Origin: Magnetospirillum sp. 15-1
GTDB lineage: Bacteria > Pseudomonadota > Alphaproteobacteria > Rhodospirillales > Magnetospirillaceae
Assembly (NCBI RefSeq): GCF_900184795.1
Contig: NZ_FXXN01000028.1
Location: forward strand, 62,001-126,000
Direction of reading: 5' to 3'
DNA: 64,000 nt
Under the pieces are notes generated by a model, which was not told the origin of the DNA, ran no database searches, and was given only the letters and a program-made list of their open reading frames with translations. Position numbers and translations under genes: made by a program. The first letter of the stretch is position 1. Each line of letters begins with the position of its first letter. Positions 1 to 8,232 of the stretch are shown here, in pieces.

Positions 1-583
1 CGGATCTGACCCGCCACCCGGCCGGTTCGATCCGGGTGATCAGGCCGTTGCGCGACGGCATTTCGGGCAGCATCTCCACCGGCCAGCCCAGGTGATGCAG
101 CGCCAGCGAGCGCACCACGTTGCCGTGGGATACCACCAGCACATGACCATCCGCCGCCAGGGGCAGGATGTCGGCCTCGAAGCAGGTGACGGAGCGCTCC
201 AGGCAATCCAGCATGGACTCGCCGCCTTGGGGCCGGAACGCCACGTCGAAGGCCACCTGGCGGCGGACCGGATCGGCCGCCAGGGCCGCCTCGTCGTCGG
301 CCACACCCTCGAACACGCCGAAATTCCGCTCGTTCAGCCGCTCCAGGCCCCTTCGGCGGCCGACCACCCGCGCCTGGGCGGCCTCCAGCAGCAGGTCGCA
401 GGTGTCCACCGCCCGCGACAGGCGGGACGTCAGCACATGGGCGAAACGCAGCCCGTACAGGGCGCGGCCGGCCTCTTGCGCCTGGGCACGCCCCAGCTCG
501 GTCAGCGGATGATCGCTGACGCCCGACAATACCCGGTCGCGATTGCCCTCGGACTGGCCGTGGCGGACGAGATAGATGGTCAC
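1..583 (-). CDS. Histidine phosphatase (phosphoglycerate mutase-like), 3' end cut by window edge
   Basis: About 194 codons lie in the window and the frame is still open at base 1, so the C-terminus is missing. The N-terminus VTIYLVRHGQSEGN holds the RHG phosphohistidine motif. LNERNFGVFEG, GGES and VVSHGNVVRS follow in the order seen in the 2,3-bisphosphoglycerate-dependent mutase branch of the superfamily. The start is a GTG that shares GTGA with the stop of the upstream NUDIX gene, so the two are translationally coupled. The true substrate cannot be told: it may be phosphoglycerate or another small phosphate ester. The family call is firm, the exact activity is not. Confidence 0.8.
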   Translation of the reverse strand, partial: MTIYLVRHGQSEGNRDRVLSGVSDHPLTELGRAQAQEAGRALYGLRFAHVLTSRLSRAVDTCDLLLEAAQARVVGRRRGLERLNERNFGVFEGVADDEAALAADPVRRQVAFDVAFRPQGGESMLDCLERSVTCFEADILPLAADGHVLVVSHGNVVRSLALHHLGWPVEMLPEMPSRNGLITRIEPAGWRVRS

Positions 584-1287
584 GGCAACAACCCTTTCAA
601 CCGGGCCATGTAGAAGGCGTTGATGGCGTGGGCGTCCTCCACGCCGCCCTCGGCCACCATCCCGACGAAGCGGGCCGGCGTCACCTGGACGATGTCGAAG
701 ATGCCCTCGGACAATTGCGGTTCTCCCACTCCCGACAGTTCCGCCAGGAAATAGTCGAGGCGGGCATTGGACAGCGAGGTGTCGCAGAACGTCCGGCCCA
801 GATGGATGGCGCCGGAGGCCCGGCCGCCGGTCTCCTCGGCGACCTCGCGCAGCACGGTTTCCTCCAGCCCATCCCCCACCTCGACCGAACCACGGGGAAT
901 TTCCAGCAGGAACCGGCCGATGGCATGACGGAAGACCCGCAGCAGGACGATCCGTCCCTCGAACAGCGGCAACACCGCCACCCCCCCGGCATTGTTGACG
1001 TAGACCACCCGATTGTGGGTGCCGAGCGAACCGTCGGGAAAACGCACCGCATCGCGCAGGGCCAGAATATAGGCATCCTCGGCCAGGACGCCCACCGAGG
1101 CCGAGGCGGGCGGCAGGCCCTTGGCCCGGTTGCGCCGCTCCACCACCCTCGAGGCGGCGGCAATGTCCGCCTCGTCGAGCAGGATGGCGACGCCGTCCCC
1201 CGGCCGGTGAAACAGCTCCGGCCGGGTCGCCATCAGGTCACGATAGCGGCGGTAATCGGCCCGCCGCCGCGATCCCTCCAATCCCAT
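580..1287 (-). CDS. NUDIX hydrolase, ADP-ribose pyrophosphatase-like
   Basis: The protein has 235 residues. A Nudix box is visible in GDGLEETVLREVAEETGG (REVAEETG core), preceded by a beta-rich stretch (GGVAVLPLFEGRIVLLRVFR) that resembles ADP-ribose and nucleoside-diphosphate-sugar pyrophosphatases. The N-terminal hundred residues are less conserved. The ATG overlaps the TGA of the Usp gene (TGATG) and the stop overlaps the start of the phosphatase gene, so usp-nudix-phosphatase form one operon. Hydrolysis of a nucleoside diphosphate linked to another group follows from the family; the exact substrate is unknown. Confidence 0.8.
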   Translation of the reverse strand: MGLEGSRRRADYRRYRDLMATRPELFHRPGDGVAILLDEADIAAASRVVERRNRAKGLPPASASVGVLAEDAYILALRDAVRFPDGSLGTHNRVVYVNNAGGVAVLPLFEGRIVLLRVFRHAIGRFLLEIPRGSVEVGDGLEETVLREVAEETGGRASGAIHLGRTFCDTSLSNARLDYFLAELSGVGEPQLSEGIFDIVQVTPARFVGMVAEGGVEDAHAINAFYMARLKGLLP

Positions 1288-2153
1288 CAATGGCACATCA
1301 GCACGTGCAGCGGCGCGTGGGAGATGACGTGGCGGGTGACGCCGCCCATGATCAGCTGGCGCAGGCGCGAATGGGTGTAGGCCCCCATGACCAGCAGGTC
1401 GGCGCCGGTCTTGCGGACCTGCCCCAGCAATTCCTCGCCGGCATGGGAGTTGGGGGCGTGGATGACGGTGGTGGTCGCGGCGATGCCGTTCCAGGCCAGA
1501 TAGCTCTCCAGCTCTCCGGCAGGGGCGGGACCGCCGGCATGCTCGGCCACGGTCAGGATGGTCACCGATGCCGCCCCCCTCAGGAAGGGCATGGCGAAGG
1601 CCACGGCACGGGCGGCCTCGGCGCTGCCGTTCCAGGCGATACACACATTGGTGCCGGGCAGCGGAGCCGGATCGGCCGGGCACAGCAGCAGCGGACGGCC
1701 ACAGGCCATCAGCGCGGTGTTCAGGGTGATCTTGGCCGCCACCTCGGCCTCGCCGCCGGGATGGCCGAACACCACCAGGTCGGAGACCCGGCCGCGCCAG
1801 GTGACCACGTCCTCCTCGCGCCCGACCACCTCGACCCACTCGGCGGACAGGCCGTCGACCGGCGGCGCGTCGGCCAGCGGCGCGCCGTTGCGGGCCAGGG
1901 CGGCGTCGAAGGCGGTCCGCGCCAGCTTGGCGCGTTGGGCGGCCTGGGTCTCGGCGATGCCGATCATCTCCTCGACCATGGCCCCCGACATTCCCTCGCC
2001 CACCAGCGGCACCGCGTTGGTGGGGTCGCTGCGCACGTGCAATCCCGTCACATGGCCCGAGAAACGCCCGGCCAGACGCAAGGCGGTGTCCAGCGGAAGG
2101 GCGGCGGACAGCTCGTCCTCGACCGGGACGAGAATGGATTTGAAGGCGGACAT
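1287..2153 (-). CDS. Tandem-domain universal stress protein (UspA family)
   Basis: The 288-residue protein is about twice a single Usp domain. It begins MSAFKSILVPVEDE, a typical Usp first strand. The second half contains NVCIAWNGSAEAARAV and ends with LLVMGAYTHSRLRQLIMGGVTRH, the nucleotide-binding end of the fold. The ATG at 2153 was chosen over an upstream in-frame start because an AAGGAG lies seven bases before it. It heads a three-gene operon with a NUDIX hydrolase and a phosphatase. Its role is probably general stress or energy-limitation survival; no specific partner is evident. Confidence 0.85.
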   Translation of the reverse strand: MSAFKSILVPVEDELSAALPLDTALRLAGRFSGHVTGLHVRSDPTNAVPLVGEGMSGAMVEEMIGIAETQAAQRAKLARTAFDAALARNGAPLADAPPVDGLSAEWVEVVGREEDVVTWRGRVSDLVVFGHPGGEAEVAAKITLNTALMACGRPLLLCPADPAPLPGTNVCIAWNGSAEAARAVAFAMPFLRGAASVTILTVAEHAGGPAPAGELESYLAWNGIAATTTVIHAPNSHAGEELLGQVRKTGADLLVMGAYTHSRLRQLIMGGVTRHVISHAPLHVLMCH

Positions 2154-2231
2154 GACGGCTCTCCTTGTCACGACATCCGGATATTATGCGCCCGATCCGG
2201 TGGGTTGGAAATCTGCAGACTCCGACGAGGG

Positions 2232-3785
2232 CTATACTCCCAGCGCGACCCTGCCGGCCGCCAGGGTCACGTCCTTGGGCGGCGAGGAATCGATGCGCGT
2301 CCAGGTGATGGCCCCCAGATCGTAGGACAGTTGCCGCTCCAGCACCTGGGGCGTGGCGTCGGAGACGTTGGCCTTGCGTCCGGCGATACGGAGCTTGGAC
2401 AATTCGGCCGGGGCCTCCAGCCACAGGCCGTCGAAACGCACCCCCGCCGCCTTGGCCACCCGCTCGATGGCCTCGCGCTGCTCGGGCCGGGCGAACACCG
2501 CGTCGGCCACCGCCGAATGGCCGTCGGCCAGCAGGGCGGCGCAGGTGTCGTAGAGCCGCTCATAGGTCCGCTCCGTCACCTCGGGCGCATAGCCGTCGGG
2601 GCCGAGCTTCTCGTGGATGGGGACGCCCATCAGGTGCTTGCGCAGTGAATCGCTGCGCACCACCGCCGCGCCGGGCACCGCCAGGAAGGGGGCCAGTTCG
2701 CGGCCCATGCGCGACTTGCCGCTGCCCGAAAGCCCCCCCACCGCCAGCAGCCGGGGAGAAGGCGGCGCGAGATAGCGCCGCGCGGCGGCCAGATACGAGC
2801 GGGCGTCGCCGACCAGCCTCTCCCCCGCCTCGCCACTCGCCCCCGCCGCCATGGTGGCGCACACATGGGCGCGCACCCCGGCCCTGGCCGACAGATAGAG
2901 CGGCATGGGGGCGATGCCGGCGAAATCGGCGGTTAGGTCCAGGTAGTGGTTCATCACCCAGTTGGCCTGCCGCCGCGCTCCGCGATGGTCCAGGTCCATC
3001 AGCAAAAAGGCCAGATCGTAGATCACGTCGATGCAGGCGATATCCTCGGAGAATTCGATGGCATCGAACAGCGCCGGCCGCCCCTGCCACAGGCAGATGT
3101 TCCCCAGGTGCAGGTCGCCGTGGCACTGGCGCACCAAACCCGCCGCCCGCCGCGCCTCCAGCCGGGGGGCAAAGCGTTCCAGGGCGGCGAAGGAGAGCCG
3201 GGCCAGCTCCTCCACCTCGTCCACCGGCAGGATGGCGGGCGCCCCTCCTTGCCCCTGAGCATGGGCCAGCATGGACAGACGGTTGGTGGCGACGGTCCAG
3301 TCCAGCCCGGCCCGCCCACCCCGGTCTCTGCGTATCGGCGCCACGCGGTGGAAATCGGCGATGGCCTCGGTCAGGGCGTTGCAGCGCTCGCGGTCCAGTT
3401 CCCCCCGCCGGACCAGCCGGTCGAACAGGGTATCCTGGTCGAAGCGGCGCATCTCCACCGCCCAATCCACCGCCTCACCCTTGCCGTCCAGTTCCAGCCC
3501 GCCGCCGGAGGCACGGGTCAGCGCGCGGACACCAAGATAGAGGTCGGGGGTGGCGCGGCGGTTGATCTCCAGTTCGGCCTCGCAGGCTTTCCGGCGCGCC
3601 GCCAGGGTGGAGAAGTCGAGGAACGGCAGGCGCACCGGCTTCTTCAGCTTGAAGACGCGGTCGCCGGCCAGGAACAGGGTCGAGATATGGGTGTCGATAC
3701 GCTCCACCGCCCGGCCGCCATGGCTGCGCGGGTCGGCCAGGAAGGCCTCGGCCTCCGAGGGGCTAGAGCCTGGGCAGGGTGACAC
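2232..3785 (-). CDS. Bifunctional aminoglycoside-phosphotransferase-like / P-loop kinase fusion
   Basis: About 517 residues in two parts. The N-terminal part (about 1-330) is APH-like: [17 protein letters not shown], then the catalytic loop [13 protein letters not shown] and [21 protein letters not shown]. The C-terminal part (about 340-517) is a P-loop kinase of the AAA_33 type with Walker [10 protein letters not shown]. This two-domain arrangement is a known conserved bacterial family without a settled substrate; it is not a proven resistance enzyme. The start is uncertain: a GTG at 3785 places the beginning inside the 3' end of dcd, with the family motif [13 protein letters not shown] just downstream. 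The kinase would be coupled to dcd. Confidence 0.75.
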   Translation of the reverse strand: MSPCPGSSPSEAEAFLADPRSHGGRAVERIDTHISTLFLAGDRVFKLKKPVRLPFLDFSTLAARRKACEAELEINRRATPDLYLGVRALTRASGGGLELDGKGEAVDWAVEMRRFDQDTLFDRLVRRGELDRERCNALTEAIADFHRVAPIRRDRGGRAGLDWTVATNRLSMLAHAQGQGGAPAILPVDEVEELARLSFAALERFAPRLEARRAAGLVRQCHGDLHLGNICLWQGRPALFDAIEFSEDIACIDVIYDLAFLLMDLDHRGARRQANWVMNHYLDLTADFAGIAPMPLYLSARAGVRAHVCATMAAGASGEAGERLVGDARSYLAAARRYLAPPSPRLLAVGGLSGSGKSRMGRELAPFLAVPGAAVVRSDSLRKHLMGVPIHEKLGPDGYAPEVTERTYERLYDTCAALLADGHSAVADAVFARPEQREAIERVAKAAGVRFDGLWLEAPAELSKLRIAGRKANVSDATPQVLERQLSYDLGAITWTRIDSSPPKDVTLAAGRVALGV

Positions 3786-4317
3786 CCTGCTGCCCCTGAT
3801 ACTTGCCCGACCGGTCGCCGTACGAGGTCTCGCACACCGAATCGCCCTTGAGGAAGATGAACTGGCAGGCACCCTCGTTAGCGTAGATCTTGGCGGGCAG
3901 CGGCGTGGTGTTGGAGAATTCCAAGGTGACGTGGCCCTCCCACTCGGGCTCCAGCGGCGTCACGTTGACGATGATGCCGCAGCGGGCATAGGTCGACTTG
4001 CCCAGGCAGATCACCAGCACGTCGCGGGGGATGCGGAAATACTCCACGGTACGGGCCAGGGCGAAGCTGTTGGGCGGAATGACGCAGACGTCGGTTTCGC
4101 GGTCGACCAGACTGTTGGGCGCGAAGGACTTGGGATCTACCACCGCCGAATCCACGTTGGTGAAGATTTTGAATTCGCGGCTGACGCGGGCGTCGTAGCC
4201 GTAGGAGGACAGGCCGTAGGAGATGACGCCTTCGCGCTGCAGCTTCTCGGTGAAGGGCTCGATCATGCCCTTCGTCGTGGCCATCTCGCGAATCCAGGTG
4301 TCGGGCATGACGGACAT
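3763..4317 (-). CDS. dcd: dCTP deaminase
   Basis: The 184-residue protein matches Dcd across its length. It contains [14 protein letters not shown] near the N-terminus, the [17 protein letters not shown] strand, [23 protein letters not shown] with the catalytic glutamate region, and the C-terminal [14 protein letters not shown] lid. It deaminates dCTP to dUTP, the first step of dTTP synthesis in the cytoplasm. The ATG at 4317 follows a GGGGGAG ribosome-binding site. The small basic protein lies upstream and the kinase fusion overlaps its 3' end. Confidence 0.95.
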   Translation of the reverse strand: MSVMPDTWIREMATTKGMIEPFTEKLQREGVISYGLSSYGYDARVSREFKIFTNVDSAVVDPKSFAPNSLVDRETDVCVIPPNSFALARTVEYFRIPRDVLVICLGKSTYARCGIIVNVTPLEPEWEGHVTLEFSNTTPLPAKIYANEGACQFIFLKGDSVCETSYGDRSGKYQGQQGVTLPRL

Positions 4318-4333
4318 GAGGCGCTCCCCCTTT

Positions 4334-4540
4334 TCAACTCTCGCTGTCTTGTACTCCAGGGTCCGGGACGGGGCAAGGCTCGCCCCCGCCGTCACCGTCC
4401 GTCTCGCCCTCGGCGCGGGCGCGCCCCTGGGCCTTGCGCCGGGCCAGATTGGCACGCAGAGCCTCGGCCTGGCGGCGCTGGCGGGCGGCGGCCTCGGCAT
4501 GGCCCCTGGCCGAGAATTTCGGGTTGGAATCATCATTCAT
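4334..4540 (-). CDS. Small basic conserved protein (unknown function)
   Basis: A 68-residue polypeptide. It starts [19 protein letters not shown] and continues with an arginine- and alanine-rich helix ([19 protein letters not shown]) before an acidic, glycine-rich tail. Short proteins with an R-x-x-EALR-x-NL-x-RRK pattern are common in alphaproteobacteria and have no assigned function; that comparison is from memory. It lies 17 bases upstream of dcd on the same strand. The amphipathic basic helix could bind nucleic acid, but nothing in the sequence proves it. Confidence 0.6.
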   Translation of the reverse strand: MNDDSNPKFSARGHAEAAARQRRQAEALRANLARRKAQGRARAEGETDGDGGGEPCPVPDPGVQDSES

Positions 4541-4594
4541 GGCCGCCAGTTTTGGCCCCTGGAGAAAAGCGCGTCAAGAGCCCCGGAAAGACGC

Positions 4595-4623
4595 TTGCGT
4601 CGGCATATCGAGTGTGGCATAAA
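4595..4623 (+). promoter_or_regulatory. Probable sigma-70 promoter for tRNA-Thr
   Basis: TTGCGT and CATAAA are separated by exactly 17 bases, a fair match to a -35/-10 pair. The -10 ends about 40 bases before the mature tRNA, leaving a short 5' leader. Inferred from spacing only. Confidence 0.45.
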
Positions 4624-4663
4624 GCGCCCCTCTTCACGGGGTGGCCCGCCGCTCCTTGAAATT

Positions 4664-4739
4664 GCTGCCGTAGCTCAGTCGGTAGAGCATACCCTTGGTA
4701 AGGGTAAGGTCGATGGTTCGATTCCATTCGGCAGCACCA
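4664..4739 (+). tRNA. tRNA-Thr (anticodon GGT), CCA encoded
   Basis: A 76-base cloverleaf can be folded by eye. The acceptor arms are GCTGCCG and CGGCAGC, followed by discriminator A and an encoded CCA. The D arm is TAGCTCAGTCGGTAGAGCA. The anticodon stem is TACCC/GGGTA with loop TTGGTAA, giving anticodon GGT (reads ACC). The T loop is TTCGATT. A hairpin terminator follows directly. Confidence 0.97.
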
Positions 4740-4740
4740 T

Positions 4741-4770
4741 GAAAGGCCTCAGGGAAACCTGAGGCCTTTC
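4741..4770 (+). terminator. Hairpin terminator after tRNA-Thr
   Basis: A perfect 13-bp stem (GAAAGGCCTCAGG and its complement) closes on a GAAA tetraloop right after the CCA end. The U-run is weak (the stem itself ends in TTTC), but the position and strength fit a tRNA terminator. Confidence 0.8.
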
Positions 4771-4809
4771 GCCTTTCCGGGACACCGCCTTTGCGGGTTC
4801 CCCCTCGGG

Positions 4810-6177
4810 TCAGCCCGTTCCGGTCGCTCCGTTTTCCGGTTCCACATAGCGGTAGAGGGTCGAGCGGGAGATTTTCAGCTTCTTGGCCGCCGTGCTGATG
4901 TTGCCGTCGCATTGGGCCAGCACCCAGCGGACATAGGCGCGGTCCATCTCGTCCAGGCTCATCATGTGGTCGAAGCGGGGCGAGCCGGCACTGCGCCCCC
5001 GGTCGGTCGGCTCGCTGATCAGCGAGGTGACGAGATTTTCGGTGACGCGCGGCCCCTCCACCAGCATCAGCATGCGTTCGATGACGTTGCGCAGCTCGCG
5101 GACGTTGCCCGGCCAGGAATAATCCACCAGGCGGGCCATGGCGGCGGGCTCGATATCGCAGATCTGGGCCTGACTGCGGGCCATCAGATGGGCGATCAGC
5201 AGCGGGATATCGGAGCGGCGCTCCCTGAGCGGCGGCACCTTGATGGTCAGGACGTTGAGGCGGTAGTAGAGGTCCTCGCGGAACCGCCCGGCCTTGACCT
5301 CGGCCTTGAGGTCGCGGTTGGTGGCCGCCACCACCCGGGTCTCGGTGCGCCGCAGCGCCGTCTGGCCCAGGGGACGGAACTCGCCGGTCTCCATGACCCG
5401 CAGCAGCTTGGCCTGGCCGCTGGGCTGCAACTCGCCGATCTCGTCCAGGAACAAGGTGCCGCTGGAGGCCACCTGGAACAGCCCCTCCTTGTCGGCCATG
5501 GCCCCGGTGAAGGCGCCGCGGCGGTGGCCGAACAGCTCGCTTTCCAGCAGGTTGTCGGGCAGCGCCCCGCAATTGATGGGCACGAAGACGTTGCCGGCGC
5601 GCTGGCTCCACTGGTGGAGGGCGGCCGCGATCACCTCCTTGCCCGAGCCGCTTTCGCCGGTGATCAGCACCGGAGCGTCCTGGGCCGCCGCCTTGCGGGC
5701 CAGATTGATGGTGCTCAGCCAGGGCTGGCTCTCGCCCACCATGCGGTCGATGCCGCGCCCGCGCAGATGCTCCACCTGGGCGACCAGTCCGGCGCAGCGG
5801 TGATTGAGGCGGCGACGCTCGAAGGCGCGGTCCACCACGATTTCCAGCTCGCTCAGCTTGTAGGGCTTGGACAGGTAGTCGAAGGCGCCCAGCTTCATGG
5901 CCTTGATGGCGGTATCCACGTTGGCGTGGCCGGTCAGGATGATGCCCTCGATGGCCGGGTCCATGCGCCGCAGATGCTCGAACAGGGTCAGGCCGTCCAT
6001 GCCGGCCATCATGATGTCCACCAGGGCGACGTCGACGCCCACCGTCTCGGCGATGGCCAGCGCCTCCTGGGCATTGGCGGCGGTGAAGGTCGCCCAGCCC
6101 CGGCGGCTCAGCCGCTCGCTGAGCAGTTGGCGGTAATGCGGCTCATCGTCGACGATGAGCAAGCGGGCGTCCGTCAT
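4810..6177 (-). CDS. Sigma-54-dependent NtrC-family response regulator, probable p-cresol regulator
   Basis: 455 residues with the classical three domains. The receiver domain has phosphoacceptor D54 (ALVDIMMAGMDG) and K104 (YLSKPY). The AAA+ domain has Walker A GESGSGKE at about 174-181 and the sigma-54 contact loop GAFTGA at 221-226. A Fis-type helix-turn-helix (ISTAAKKLKISRSTLYRYV) ends the protein. It activates RNA polymerase with sigma-54 after phosphorylation. It overlaps the upstream kinase gene by four bases and is the last gene of the pch cluster. Four matching sigma-54 promoters nearby are its probable targets. The set-up resembles PcrS/PcrR, described for p-cresol in Aromatoleum; the orthology is inference. 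Confidence 0.92.
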   Translation of the reverse strand: MTDARLLIVDDEPHYRQLLSERLSRRGWATFTAANAQEALAIAETVGVDVALVDIMMAGMDGLTLFEHLRRMDPAIEGIILTGHANVDTAIKAMKLGAFDYLSKPYKLSELEIVVDRAFERRRLNHRCAGLVAQVEHLRGRGIDRMVGESQPWLSTINLARKAAAQDAPVLITGESGSGKEVIAAALHQWSQRAGNVFVPINCGALPDNLLESELFGHRRGAFTGAMADKEGLFQVASSGTLFLDEIGELQPSGQAKLLRVMETGEFRPLGQTALRRTETRVVAATNRDLKAEVKAGRFREDLYYRLNVLTIKVPPLRERRSDIPLLIAHLMARSQAQICDIEPAAMARLVDYSWPGNVRELRNVIERMLMLVEGPRVTENLVTSLISEPTDRGRSAGSPRFDHMMSLDEMDRAYVRWVLAQCDGNISTAAKKLKISRSTLYRYVEPENGATGTG

Positions 6178-7952
6178 CGCTCGACACTCCCCTCGGGTGC
6201 AATTATTGGCAGCGACACGCGGAACCAGGCCCCCCCGGCCGGGCGGTTGCCGCAGGTGATGGTCCCCCCCAGGGAGCGGACGATGCCGTAGCAGATGGAC
6301 AGGCCGAGGCCGGTTCCCCTATCGGGCTCCTTGGTGGTGAAAAACGGATCGAAGACCTTTTCCATGATCTCCGGCGCCAGCCCCGGCCCGTCATCGGCTA
6401 CTTCCAGGCGGATACGGCTGCGGAAACGGCCCAGCGACACCATGAGGCGGCCATTGGATTCCGTCGCCTCGACGGCATTCTTCAGCAGATTGAGCAGCAC
6501 CTGGCCGATCAGGCTGGGATCGGTGCGGACCGGCGGCAGGTCGTCGTTGATGGTCAGGCGGATGTCGAGGGAAGCCCCCCCGGCCCGGTCGCTGAAGAAG
6601 GCCACCTTGTCGCGCACCAGGGCGCCCAGGTTGGTGGGCTCCAGGTTGACCACCTGATCGCGGGCGAAGGACAGCACGTTCTGGGTGATGTACTTGCAGC
6701 GGTAGGCCTGTTCCTGGATGGTCGCCAGCCCACGGCGCAGACGCTCGACGTCGACCGCCTCCCCGCCGCCGCCATCGCCGATGGTGTCGAGCAGATCCTC
6801 GGCATAGGCCGAGATCAGCCCCATGGGGTTGTTGATCTCGTGGGCGATGCCCGAGGCGAACTGCCCCAGCCCGGCCAGACGGGTGGCCTGGGCCAACTGG
6901 CTTTCCAGGCTGGAGGCGTATTCGGTCAGCTTGCGCTCGCGGGCCTGACGCTGGGAGATGTCGATGGCCAGACCGCGATAGCCGGCCAGCCGCTCGCCGT
7001 CCATCACCGGGCTGATCTGCATCTGGGCGGGAATTTCCTCGCCGTGCAGGCTGCGCAAGGCGGTCTCGATACGGCCCTCGGACCCGCTGTCGCCCACCTG
7101 ACGCAGGAAGCGGGCCAGACGGCGGCGGTGGGGCATGGTCATCAGGCGGGCCAGCGGCACCATCTCGCCGTCGGCCGACAGGCCCAGACGGCGGCGCCCG
7201 GCCCGGTTGAGGTGAACCAGCTGGCCATTGCCGTCCAGGCTGAAGACGATCTCCGACAGGTTGTCCACCAGATCGCGGTAGCGGGATTCCGAGGCGGCCA
7301 GATCAGCGGTGCGCTGCTGCACCTTCTGCTCCAGCAGGTTGATGTGCTGCTGCAGATTGAGCGGCATGAACAGGCGGCGATGCTCGTCGTGCTCGGGGCC
7401 GCAGATATCGGCCGAGATCAGGCGCCACGAGCATTCGGCATGGCCGCGCCCCACGCATTGGTCCTCGATGCAGATCATCGGCGTGTCGAAGGCCACCGAC
7501 GAGAAGCCCGAGGCATAGCCCGACACCGTCCAGCACACCGGATCGGAGGATGGCCCGAACAACCGCACGTGCTGTTCCGCCTCGTACGAGTTCTTCCACA
7601 CCCCGGCCATGTCGTAATGGCCGGTTTCCGGATCGATGAGCAGGGCATGGGTCTCGACGCACACCACGCCTTCGAGCATGTGCAGCTTCGGCCCGGCCAG
7701 GACGAATTCCGATACGGCATCGTCGCCCATCAGGGCGTGCAGGTGCCGTGCGTCACTCTGGCCGCAGCTATAGCCGAAGCGGGTCAGGATCACCTTGGCG
7801 ATGTCGACGCCCAGGGTGTCGATCAACTCCTTGCGCAAGGCTCCCATGGCGTCGGCCTGGACCAACACCGCACGGCGTCCACAAAATGAAATCAAGCCAC
7901 GATCCGGATCAAAGCTGACCAGATCGGGCAACATCATATCCCGAGGTTGCAC
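6174..7952 (-). CDS. Sensor histidine kinase with phenol-binding XylR_N/V4R domain
   Basis: 592 residues with no membrane segment, so cytoplasmic. Residues about 8-180 are an XylR_N plus V4R aromatic-sensing module as in DmpR and MopR. C140, E163, C166 and C174 reproduce the spacing of the zinc ligands of MopR (C155, E178, C181, C189). H91 and W119 sit at the same offset as MopR H106 and W134, which hold the phenolic hydroxyl. A PAS-like segment follows (about 225-335), then the kinase core with H371 ([11 protein letters not shown]), an N box (NLLKNAVEA), DDGPGLAPE and GTGLGLSI. The start is GTG, nine bases after GGAGG. It overlaps the response regulator gene. It probably senses p-cresol. Normally this sensor is fused to an AAA+ regulator, not to a kinase. 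Confidence 0.9.
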   Translation of the reverse strand: MQPRDMMLPDLVSFDPDRGLISFCGRRAVLVQADAMGALRKELIDTLGVDIAKVILTRFGYSCGQSDARHLHALMGDDAVSEFVLAGPKLHMLEGVVCVETHALLIDPETGHYDMAGVWKNSYEAEQHVRLFGPSSDPVCWTVSGYASGFSSVAFDTPMICIEDQCVGRGHAECSWRLISADICGPEHDEHRRLFMPLNLQQHINLLEQKVQQRTADLAASESRYRDLVDNLSEIVFSLDGNGQLVHLNRAGRRRLGLSADGEMVPLARLMTMPHRRRLARFLRQVGDSGSEGRIETALRSLHGEEIPAQMQISPVMDGERLAGYRGLAIDISQRQARERKLTEYASSLESQLAQATRLAGLGQFASGIAHEINNPMGLISAYAEDLLDTIGDGGGGEAVDVERLRRGLATIQEQAYRCKYITQNVLSFARDQVVNLEPTNLGALVRDKVAFFSDRAGGASLDIRLTINDDLPPVRTDPSLIGQVLLNLLKNAVEATESNGRLMVSLGRFRSRIRLEVADDGPGLAPEIMEKVFDPFFTTKEPDRGTGLGLSICYGIVRSLGGTITCGNRPAGGAWFRVSLPIIAPEGSVER

Positions 7953-8033
7953 CTCATAGTTCCTCCCAAAAACATTATTCTTATTTTTCCGCGCATCGTT
8001 TTTCGGCGCGTGATTTGTCGTTTCTACACTGGC

Positions 8034-8222
8034 CTACTTGGTCGATTCAACATGCTCCATCATCCGAACCGCAATCAAATTCATGCTGGCGCGGATGTCC
8101 GGACACAACTCCGCCACCCGCAGCGCCAGATTGCGGGCAGCGGGGGGATCGAAGCGGCCGCCGGCGATCTCGGCCTCGAGGATATCCGCCATCTGGTCGA
8201 TCTCTTCCCAGGTATAGTCCAC
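8034..8222 (-). CDS. Small protein of unknown function in the p-cresol cluster
   Basis: 62 residues, starting at a GTG (VDYTWEEIDQMADILEAEIA) five bases after GGGAGG; a second GTG two codons earlier is possible. It lies 10 bases downstream of the CoA ligase gene and upstream of the sensor kinase on the same strand. It is predicted helical and slightly acidic, with no signal peptide or metal motif. I do not recognise a family. Its place between catabolic and regulatory genes suggests a role connected to the pathway. Confidence 0.6.
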   Translation of the reverse strand: MDYTWEEIDQMADILEAEIAGGRFDPPAARNLALRVAELCPDIRASMNLIAVRMMEHVESTK

Positions 8223-8232
8223 GGCCACCTCC

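Noticed and set aside
2232-3785. Antibiotic resistance gene (aminoglycoside phosphotransferase)
   Set aside because: The APH-like domain fused to a P-loop kinase is a widespread housekeeping architecture; nothing points to resistance.
7985-8012. Terminator between the 62-residue gene and the sensor kinase
   Set aside because: Only a 5-bp stem with a long loop and no U-run on the relevant strand.
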